Part shown: positions 16,810-24,193 of the stretch, piece after piece
Numbering within the stretch: position 1 is the first letter of the stretch
Layout of the letters: each line of letters begins with the position of its first letter
Source: JBBSUQ01 sp964389755
GTDB taxonomy: Bacteria; Bacteroidota; Bacteroidia; Flavobacteriales_D; Crocinitomicaceae
Direction: 5' to 3'
NCBI GenBank assembly: GCA_964389755.1
Contig: CAYMEW010000017.1
Coordinates: 15,385 to 79,384, forward strand
Length of the DNA: 64,000 nucleotides
Translations under genes and position numbers: made by a program
Notes under the pieces: generated by a model
Databases searched by the model: none
Told to the model about the DNA's origin: nothing
The model's input: only the letters and a program-made list of their open reading frames with translations

Positions 16810-17199
16810 CTAAGCGTTTTTAACGGTTAAATCGAGTCGGCGGGCGGGCGGACGAAAGTACCACGAAAGTGCGGTCAGCAGTATCAAAAACAGGGACGGG
16901 AACACCTCTCCGAAGGGATCGTGCATGATCAGGTGCGAAATACAGGCTCCGGACATCGCGAAAAAGAACCCGGCGTAAGCCCATTCTTTCAGCAAAGGCA
17001 GTTTCGGAAGCAGGATCACGATCACGCCCAACAATTTCCAGGTACCGAGTATGTACTGGATGTAGAGCGGATAGCCGAGTTCGGTCAGCATTTCGGATTC
17101 TTCGGGCAGCGCGAGCAGTTGCACGATGGCACTGGAGGTCATACCGAGGGAAAGCCATACCGTGGCGATCCAGTAGATAAGCTTGTTGCGTTTTTTCAT
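16810..17199 (-). CDS. DoxX-like integral membrane protein
   Basis: 129 residues with four predicted transmembrane helices (about 9-28, 47-65, 72-90, 96-113). The pattern GYPLYIQYILGTWKLLGVI is typical of the DoxX-like family. It is the third gene of the operon ArsR / SRPBCC / DoxX / YdeI. The family is widespread, often next to ArsR and SRPBCC genes; the molecular role is unclear. Confidence 0.8.
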   Translation of the reverse strand: MKKRNKLIYWIATVWLSLGMTSSAIVQLLALPEESEMLTELGYPLYIQYILGTWKLLGVIVILLPKLPLLKEWAYAGFFFAMSGACISHLIMHDPFGEVFPSLFLILLTALSWYFRPPARRLDLTVKNA

Positions 17200-17205
17200 G
17201 AGTGT

Positions 17206-17676
17206 TTATTGAGGTTGTTTTAAAAGCTGTTCCAGGCGCGTGTGCGCCATGTTGATTCCCTGTGCAAACGGAAGTTTGAGCAACTGGTCGCGGTCGGCTA
17301 CCGAACGAAAAACGATCTGCATGGTCAGTTTGCTCCGCTGCGCATCACAGGCTTCGAATTCGAGGAATTCCAGCTGAACAGGGAAAGGCGCATTGGCCAT
17401 TTCAAAGGTGCGTACGATGCGCTTCTCCGGCGTAAATTCGTGGATGGTTCCGTGCGCGGCAAAAACGACGTTTCCCTCCGCATTCCGCGTTTCGAATTGC
17501 CAGCTTCCGTGTGCTTTGTTTTCGAGTTTGAGGACCTTCGTTCCCATCCATTGTTCCAGGATCTCCGCTTCGGAATACGCTTTGAAGAGCAATGCGAGCG
17601 GGAGATCGAAGGTGCGGGTGATGACCAGTTCCTGGCGACCTTCTTCCGCGTGTACCTGTGTTTTTCCGCGTGTCAT
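17206..17676 (-). CDS. SRPBCC / AHSA1-family protein
   Basis: 156 residues. It reads ITRTFDLPLALLFKAYSEAE, then LEQWMGTKVLKLENKAHGSW, and a C-terminal long helix QGINMAHTRLEQLL: the usual AHSA1-type SRPBCC layout. The start overlaps the ArsR stop by 4 bases (ATGA), so the two are translationally coupled. The ArsR/AHSA1 pair is a recurrent bacterial operon; the ligand is unknown. Confidence 0.85.
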   Translation of the reverse strand: MTRGKTQVHAEEGRQELVITRTFDLPLALLFKAYSEAEILEQWMGTKVLKLENKAHGSWQFETRNAEGNVVFAAHGTIHEFTPEKRIVRTFEMANAPFPVQLEFLEFEACDAQRSKLTMQIVFRSVADRDQLLKLPFAQGINMAHTRLEQLLKQPQ

Positions 17677-17999
17677 TCAGTGTCCTTTTTATACTGTTGC
17701 ATGATGGATTCGAGGTGGTTGAAACGCGTGTCCCACATTTGGCGGAAGGGCTCGATAAAGTCTGAAATCTCTTTGAATTTCAACGGGTTCAGGTGATAGT
17801 GCACTTCCCTCCCGCTCTGTTCCTGTCGCAATAATTCGCATTCGGTGAGAATTTGTAAATGTCGTGAAACGGTGGGACGAGCCGTGTCGAAGTTCGCAGC
17901 GATCGCACCGGCGGTCATGGACTGCGAAGCAAGCAATAACAAGATCGCCCTGCGCGTGGGATCGGCGATCGCCTGGAATACGTCACGTCGTAAATTCAT
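17673..17999 (-). CDS. ArsR-family transcriptional repressor
   Basis: 108 residues with a winged helix: AIADPTRRAILLLLASQSMT, recognition helix TARPTVSRHLQIL, and wing GREVHYHLNP. No cysteine metal site is visible, so the signal is probably not a metal. First gene of a four-gene operon running down to 16227. Two near-identical direct repeats bracket its -7 box (18004-18045), pointing to autorepression. Confidence 0.88.
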   Translation of the reverse strand: MNLRRDVFQAIADPTRRAILLLLASQSMTAGAIAANFDTARPTVSRHLQILTECELLRQEQSGREVHYHLNPLKFKEISDFIEPFRQMWDTRFNHLESIMQQYKKDTE

Positions 18000-18003
18000 T
18001 CAT

Positions 18004-18045
18004 GTAGTTATTTGGCTACAAATATATATGAAGTTATTTAGCTAC
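18004..18045 (-). promoter_or_regulatory. ArsR operon promoter with two operators flanking the -7 box
   Basis: On the minus strand GTAGCTAAATAACTTC (18045-18030) and GTAGCCAAATAACTAC (18019-18004) are direct repeats differing at two positions, centred 26 bases apart. The -7 box TATATTTG (18026-18019) lies between them and shares one base with the second repeat. A dimer on each would block the polymerase. Confidence 0.65.
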
Positions 18046-18067
18046 GCAAGTAAAAAGTGATTTTGAT

Positions 18068-19994
18068 CTAATTGATCTTCACAAGGCGCAACATCTTCGA
18101 AAAACCATCCTGGCGGATGTATACGAAATAGGTTCCGGGAACGGCTCTGCCGAGATCGAGCTCAAATTCCTGCACATCCTTCGTGATCAGCACTTCCTGC
18201 GCGAGCATGAGCTTCCCTCCTTCCGTAAGGATCGTGATCGACACCGGGCCGTGCAGTTCTTTCAATACAAGTGTACTCTTTTGGCTCGTCGGGTTCGGAT
18301 ACAGGCTGGCTTCGCGTTGTAAACGGACAGCACATTCGCCGGCGTCTTCACCGGAATCGGGCAAACGAATGGTATCACTATCGGTATCCGGTACCCACAC
18401 GGCAGGGTCGGCGTTGAGTTCGGGTGAAACGCATTCAAAGAAAGGTTCCAGCCGTGCGAGTCGACCTACACTGTCGCGCACGGGTCTCGTATTCTCCGGC
18501 AAATACGGCAGCGGCATGCTGTATACGTAACTGGCGCGTCCATAGTCGCGGTTACTGAGCTTTTTGCCACTCCGGATCATATGAAGGTCTCCGTAATAAA
18601 AACCGGCTACGACGCACCGGCGTTTACTCAGTCGCAACCTGCGCTGATTGGCCCAGCCGCGGTTTAAGGCAATGTCCTGTTGCAGGTGAATGATGCTGTC
18701 TCCTTTCCAGATACTGACGAATCCCTGTGTTTCGCGCTGACCGGTAATGCGGGCGGTTGCGCTGCTGAATTGCAGTGTGTCGTTGTAATTTCCCGCAACA
18801 TAGGTATATCCGCGGTCATCCACCCGCAGCGAAGTGCCCGTGCAATACTTCCCGTAGTTTCCGACGCTGTGAAATTGCATGAACGACAGGTCTCCGTCGG
18901 TGTCAAAACAGCCATAGAAAAAACTGGTTCCGGTCTTCTGATCCGTTACACTTTTCTGGATTACGCGCGTTTCTTCGCTGACCAGGCATTCGTAAGTGTA
19001 GTCACCGGTCACGTAAATGCGGTTTTCGCGGTCCACCGCGAGGTCGCTCACGTGCTGATAATGCTGTCCGCCGATCACGCGGGCCCAAAGCAATTCGTCC
19101 TGCGCCGAGTAGCGCGCAATGTAGGCGTCGAGCGATTCGTAATAACTGTCGTTCGTAAGTTCGGTTTCCGCGTCCAGCCGGATCGCTTTGCTGAAATTTC
19201 CGTACAGGATCAGGTGGTCCGCATGATCGATAAGCAGGTTCGGTGCCACGTAAACATGACTGTCCGTCTGCGTGTACCGGATCGGCAGTCGCTTTAAGAC
19301 TTCTCCCGTTCCGCTCAGTTTGAACACCGCCACCCGGTTGTTGCCATGCTCCGGACGCGGAAGGCTGTCGAGGACCTGATCGCCGTCGCGCAGGGTGCCT
19401 TTAAAATAGAGCGACAGGTAGATCTCGTCTTTGGAATTAGCAGCCACGGAAATCCCTTCGCCCCAGGATTCGCTAAAAACTTTGGCCCATTTGCGTTTTC
19501 CGCTGGCTGTGTAACGTGTGAGAAATACAAATTGCGGCTGGTGGTATTCGTCCTGCTTTTTCGGACGTCCGAGTACCAGGTCTTTTCCGTTCGTGGTGGG
19601 AAAATGACTTTCTCCGTCGCAAAAACCGGTGATCAGCACATCACCTTCGGGCGTCAGAGAGATCGCGGATACGCGCGTCAAAACTGCTCGAAATGGCATG
19701 TACCCAAAGCGGTTTACCGTTCGGGTCGAGTTTCATAAAGGCACCCACCACGTGGTGAGCATACGGGAGTTCTTGATTGTTCAGCTCGGGAATCGTCATC
19801 CCCATCGAATAGTTAAATGCCACATAAGTGTTTCCGGCATCGTCGGTTTCCAGGTCCGCCACATCACTGTCATTATAGCCGTCGATCGTCAGTACATCGT
19901 TTGGAACCAGGTCCGGAACCTGCGCCTGTAAAATAACGACCGCTAACAAGTGAATAATTAAGAGTCCTGTACGCAGGCAAAAGATTGCTTTCAT
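18068..19994 (-). pseudogene. T9SS beta-propeller protein gene split by a frameshift
   Basis: Two frames make one protein. The first (19994 to 19641) has a signal peptide (MKAIFCLRTGLLIIHLLAVV) and SBBP/propeller-like blades (DLETDDAGNTYVAFNYS, LDPNGKPLWVHAISSS). The second (to 18068) continues VSAISLTPEGDVLITGF with more blades (GYTYVAGNYND) and ends in a T9SS tail (ASLYPNPTSQKSTLVLKEL, VPGTYFVYIRQ). They change frame at the run of four A at 19680-19683; removing one base joins SS-LTRVSAIS in phase. The intact product would be about 640 residues, exported and surface-attached. It is either a real mutation or a base-calling error. Confidence 0.7.
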
Positions 19995-20129
19995 GCTTCC
20001 AATTTACGGATTTTTATCCTGTAACAACGAAGGCCCGTTTGGTTCACCCGAAAAGCGCAACGGTCAGACTGAGTTCTTCAGGCTGATAATGAATTCCGGC
20101 TTGGATATGACTCGTTAAACTGGGGAAAA

Positions 20130-20183
20130 GTAAAGTAAACTTTACATATTAACTTAATTTCACTACATTTGTCAAGTTAACTT
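20130..20183 (+). promoter_or_regulatory. Promoter of the 2TM/XRE operon with two palindromes
   Basis: A perfect palindrome GTAAAGTAAACTTTAC (20130-20145) and a second, AAGTTAACTT (20174-20183), bracket the -7 box TACATTTG (20164-20171). The two share the half-site AACTTTAC. The arrangement fits autoregulation by the XRE protein at 20586. Confidence 0.6.
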
Positions 20184-20196
20184 TACATTTTGAATT

Positions 20197-20589
20197 ATGA
20201 AACCGGAAAGAAAAAGAAGACTGCGACAATTAGCAGCATGGACCTGGAGCTGGCTCGCCACGTTATTCATCGCGACTTACGGTCCGGAATTTATCTGGGA
20301 TTACCACCCGTTTTTAACCACCTTTGCCATATTGGTGAACTGTGTCAACGGCGCCCTGATGATCATTGCAAACAGGCATTTATTCAACGATTTCGATGAA
20401 CTGGAGCGCAAGATCCATTTGGAATCGATGGCCATTACCCTGGGACTAACCGTCGTTTTCGGTATCACCTATTCCCTGGTGGCGGCGGCCGGTATCTTTG
20501 ATTTTAGCGCTAAGATCAGTGTCCTAATCCTGTTTATCGGCATTACCTACCTGCTTGCTTTCACGATCAATTCAAGACGCTACCGATGA
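20197..20589 (+). CDS. Small integral membrane protein upstream of an XRE regulator
   Basis: 130 residues with a basic N-terminus (MKPERKRRLRQL) and about four transmembrane helices (15-30, 38-55, 77-97, 105-122). Between the second and third lies the motif NDFDELERKIHLESM. Its stop overlaps the XRE gene by 4 bases. Membrane protein/XRE two-gene operons of this sort occur widely in Bacteroidota and Firmicutes, where the membrane protein is thought to modulate the small regulator; no specific function is known to me. Confidence 0.75.
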   Translation: MKPERKRRLRQLAAWTWSWLATLFIATYGPEFIWDYHPFLTTFAILVNCVNGALMIIANRHLFNDFDELERKIHLESMAITLGLTVVFGITYSLVAAAGIFDFSAKISVLILFIGITYLLAFTINSRRYR

Positions 20590-20783
20590 AAAATAAATTG
20601 AAAGAATTAAGGACGCGAAAGAACATGACCCAGGAAGAGTTAGCCGAGGTTATCGGCGTTTCCCGACAAACCATCAATGCCATTGAAAAGGAAAAATTCG
20701 ATCCCAGCCTTCCCACCGCTTTTAAAATGGCAGAACTCTTCGGGTTAAAAATTGAAGACATTTTCTTTTTTACGGATAAATGA
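20586..20783 (+). CDS. Small XRE-family (Cro/CI-type) regulator
   Basis: 65 residues, essentially a bare HTH: LKELRTRKNMTQEELAEVIG, recognition VSRQTINAIEKEKFDPSLPT, then LFGLKIEDIFFF. This is the YgzD/PlcR-like short XRE type. It follows the membrane protein gene in an ATGA overlap. The palindromes at 20130-20183 are its probable operators. Confidence 0.88.
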   Translation: MKNKLKELRTRKNMTQEELAEVIGVSRQTINAIEKEKFDPSLPTAFKMAELFGLKIEDIFFFTDK

Positions 20784-20842
20784 CGGTTTCAATCGGCGAT
20801 TTCTTTCTTTTCCATCCAAACCGCGCATTTTTTTGACAACTC

Positions 20843-20878
20843 ATACCCGGTATTTATACCCGGAAACACCCGGTATAA
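20843..20878. repeat. CCCGG-containing iterated inverted repeats
   Basis: ATACCCGGTAT (an odd palindrome) is followed by TTATACC...GGTATAA (20854-20860 and 20872-20878, 11-base loop). CCCGG occurs three times. It lies between the XRE gene and the LamG gene; it may be a weak terminator or an operator. No T tract follows. Confidence 0.4.
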
Positions 20879-20999
20879 GTATTTGTTTTTCTTTAAAAAT
20901 CAAATAATTAACCTGATTTATTTGGAGTAATTCAGCACTTCGGATAGTTTCGCTTAAAATAGTTCGGAAAACTCCGGCTTCACTAAAAAAAATTACGTG

Positions 21000-23900
21000 A
21001 TGAGCGATACGACCAAAAAAGTACAATTCGATCCGGCCAGCTTGCCGGGAAAATCAGAGACTGCCACGAAGATCAAACCCGTGCAGGCTTCCAATACCTT
21101 CCGTGGACTCAATGTCAATGCCTTTAACTTCCCGACCGCGGATTTCAGGTTCTACCAGCTAAAGCAACCTTTTCACCAGGGCGACTACCTCACACAAAAT
21201 CGCTTAAGGGGAGCATTGAAGATCACGGATTATCATACAAATATTGCGAATACTGAATTTACACTCGCAAACTCCGACGGGGACAATCTTACTTTTGAAT
21301 GCTGGGTAAAAGTAGATCCCAACACCAGTTACGGTTCCAATACCACTATTTTTTGGTTGTCAGGATCTTTTTACGTAAAACTGTTAAATCCGGCCAACCT
21401 GACACTCACGTTAACTGGCAGTTCAACGATTAATACGGGAAAAAGCCTGATTGACGGTCTCTGGCACCACGTGGCAGTTGTGCTGAAGAAAGGATCCAAA
21501 CCGGAAATTTACGTGGATACACGCATGGTTTCCTATAATAATTCCGGTGTACAGAACTTTACCGGCATTAGTAATAATACGTATTCGCTTTATGGTGGAA
21601 ACTATGGTACTTCGTCATCCTATTACCTGCAAAACGGGGAAATTGCGGAAATGCGTGTCTGGAAAAGTGCCCGTACACAGGCCGAGATAATTTACAATGC
21701 GGGAAGGCATCTCTTTGAGGGAGAAGAATCTGACCTACTGCTCTACTGGAGTTCCGACTTTGACGAGGCAAACAGTACGGTGATCGATTCCAGTGGAAAC
21801 GGGAACGATGGAACGATCACCCATTCCAACCAAACGCAGGTATGGGATAATTCCTCGCTGTTCGGCGCCCTGCTCGACTCGCAACACATCGTTCCGGATC
21901 CGACGAATATGTCCGGCGCGGCTGTTTTTAATGAATACGGACTGACTACATGGCAGGCCATTTCAAAAGAGTTTTACGATCAGGAGGTATCTTTTCCGGG
22001 AATCACGCTGGAAATCTGGGTAAAGGCATATTCGACATGCAACTCAAGTTCCGAGATATGCTCGGTCTACAATAGAACGGCAAATGAATATGTGTTAGCT
22101 CTCCGTGATCCGACAGCCTTAACAATTCACATGAATGATGGAAATATCGCGACCAACATAGATTTGACAGATGGTAAATGGCACGCGATTGCGCTGACGT
22201 GCGTTTCAGGCGAAACACCGAAACTTTACGTGGATACCCGGAAGGTCGACTTATCAGCAAGCTCGCATACCTGTACATTCAACACCAGTTTCATCCCGGA
22301 TGTTTTTATGGGGCCAAGTAATTTAACTCACTGTTTCCTGGGAGAGTTAAGTGAATTTCGGGTATGGACCACCGCCAGGACACAGGAAGAAATTCTCCGC
22401 GATGCTTCTTACCGCACCTTTGGGAACCAGGAAGGTTTGCTGCTTTATTGGCCGATTGCCCGCGATTTCGATGGAACATTTACAGAAGATTTCGCCTCGG
22501 GAACTTACCCGGGACAGGTACACGGATATTTGACCTGGAACAATAACGAAGTGTTCGGACTACTGGCCAATGGCTTTGCAATAGCTCCGCCGATCGAAGA
22601 CTCCGACACCAGCGGACCCAACCTCCTCGCCTGGCAAAACGGCGACCTCGACTGGACAGCACTCGTTTCCGAAGGAACCATCTTTTCAGGTGCGGCAGAA
22701 GGCTTTCCGAGCGTCACCAAACAACAACTTCAGGACGCCTTTGATCAGGCGCAGGGAACCGGCTACTTCGATGCGGTCGTATTTCCGAATATCTCGATCG
22801 TAAAGAAAGAAGATCACGAAGTCGCAAAAGAAGCCATTGCGGACATTACCTTTGACATATTCCTCAAAAACTGGGTGGGCGGTCTGCGCCTTAACCTCTC
22901 GAAAGACGGCGACGGCGACATGGATTACAGTTTCATTCCGCTGCCCAAAGGATATGGTCCTACCCTCCTGCTACTCTTCGATACGGAAGTTCATTCCTTT
23001 TATTCATACATCGGCGAAGGCCAGGTCGTGCGTAGTTTTTCACTCATGCCGGGCGAATCCACTTACGCGAGCATCGAGACTTACAAAAACTCCACGTCGT
23101 CGAAAGAAAAAACAGATTCCATTTTCGATTCCAACAGCCGCAGTGCACAGGATTCATTCGAAAATGCGCGCAACAGCGAGTTCGGTCTCGACGCCGGGGC
23201 AGCGCTCGCCTTCGACTTTCACGAAGCGGCCGAAAATAAAGATCGTTGGGGCTTCGGAAACCTCGACGTCAGTGAGAACAGTAATTTTTCGCTCTCGGCA
23301 AACCTCAATGGTCACGCACAAATGGTTTCCAACGCCCTGCAAACGCACGCACAGGAAGTGTCCGCACAGCGCGATGTAAATGTGAACACCAGCTACACCG
23401 TCACCACCGAATCAGGTAAGGAAACAGCCGTTACACGCGAATTCAAGAACATCAACAACAGCTGTACGCTCAACATCCTTTTTCGCCAGATGAACCAGGA
23501 ATTTGCCATCGCCCATACGATCTCGAATGTGCGCATTGCCTATTTCGATCCCGTACCGGGTTCCTACCGCGCAGTGCAGTTGTACGAACTGGAAGATCTG
23601 CTGGACCAGGTGTTACTCGATGATCAGGAACTCAAAATGGACTACATGACACGGATCATCAATTACGTGTATGCTATTGAAAACATGATGGCCGGCGACC
23701 AGAACGATGCACCCTTCATTCAGTACATCGATAAAACGACCGGGGCCCTCGGAGATCCTTCCGATCTCGTGAGCGACGGGAAAATAGCGCTTACCGGGAA
23801 TGAGGTCTTCCTGATCAACCGCAAAACGACCACGAACTTCAGTGTGAACGACAACGATACGGCGCGCGTGAACGGCGTGGTACTTTCGCACGACAAAGTC

Positions 23901-24182
23901 GTTATGCGCACCGATAACGTGGTAGCAGACCTCGTTTTGGGCGAAGGCGTGGGCCTCGACGATTACGCAGCCGGACTCCAGAAGCAGACCGTACGTCGCG
24001 AACGCGTGGAAAACCAGCGAATCGAAATGGAAAACGTCCGCATGGACGCAGCACTGGCCATTCTCGACAAAGCCCAAAAAGAAGGCATGAGCGCCACCGA
24101 CATCGCAGCGCTTTACAAAGAACTGTTCGTGAACGGAACCCCGAATAAAACCGTGATTTTTAAAGATGGCTCGCAAGAGTAA
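21000..24182 (+). CDS. Large LamG-domain protein without signal peptide, unknown C-terminal domain
   Basis: 1060 residues from ATG 21000 (a GTG at 20997 is directly adjacent). No signal peptide or transmembrane helix. Two concanavalin-like LamG domains: about 80-230 (LTFECWVKVDP, GLWHHVAVVLKKGSKPEIYVD) and about 330-490 (GITLEIWVKAYS, GKWHAIALTCVS), each ending with FRVW(T)(T/S)AR(T)QEEI. The second half (about 560-1060) is not a domain I recognise: LPKGYGPTLLLLFDTEVHSF, then FSLMPGESTYASIETYKNS, an Asn/Ser-rich helical part, and an Asp/Glu-rich C-terminal helix. The next gene, 11 bases on, encodes an EEP-nuclease-fold protein, and they probably form an operon. A cytosolic or non-classically exported surface/effector role is open. 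Confidence 0.75.
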   Translation: MSDTTKKVQFDPASLPGKSETATKIKPVQASNTFRGLNVNAFNFPTADFRFYQLKQPFHQGDYLTQNRLRGALKITDYHTNIANTEFTLANSDGDNLTFECWVKVDPNTSYGSNTTIFWLSGSFYVKLLNPANLTLTLTGSSTINTGKSLIDGLWHHVAVVLKKGSKPEIYVDTRMVSYNNSGVQNFTGISNNTYSLYGGNYGTSSSYYLQNGEIAEMRVWKSARTQAEIIYNAGRHLFEGEESDLLLYWSSDFDEANSTVIDSSGNGNDGTITHSNQTQVWDNSSLFGALLDSQHIVPDPTNMSGAAVFNEYGLTTWQAISKEFYDQEVSFPGITLEIWVKAYSTCNSSSEICSVYNRTANEYVLALRDPTALTIHMNDGNIATNIDLTDGKWHAIALTCVSGETPKLYVDTRKVDLSASSHTCTFNTSFIPDVFMGPSNLTHCFLGELSEFRVWTTARTQEEILRDASYRTFGNQEGLLLYWPIARDFDGTFTEDFASGTYPGQVHGYLTWNNNEVFGLLANGFAIAPPIEDSDTSGPNLLAWQNGDLDWTALVSEGTIFSGAAEGFPSVTKQQLQDAFDQAQGTGYFDAVVFPNISIVKKEDHEVAKEAIADITFDIFLKNWVGGLRLNLSKDGDGDMDYSFIPLPKGYGPTLLLLFDTEVHSFYSYIGEGQVVRSFSLMPGESTYASIETYKNSTSSKEKTDSIFDSNSRSAQDSFENARNSEFGLDAGAALAFDFHEAAENKDRWGFGNLDVSENSNFSLSANLNGHAQMVSNALQTHAQEVSAQRDVNVNTSYTVTTESGKETAVTREFKNINNSCTLNILFRQMNQEFAIAHTISNVRIAYFDPVPGSYRAVQLYELEDLLDQVLLDDQELKMDYMTRIINYVYAIENMMAGDQNDAPFIQYIDKTTGALGDPSDLVSDGKIALTGNEVFLINRKTTTNFSVNDNDTARVNGVVLSHDKVVMRTDNVVADLVLGEGVGLDDYAAGLQKQTVRRERVENQRIEMENVRMDAALAILDKAQKEGMSATDIAALYKELFVNGTPNKTVIFKDGSQE

Positions 24183-24193
24183 AACCGATTAGT

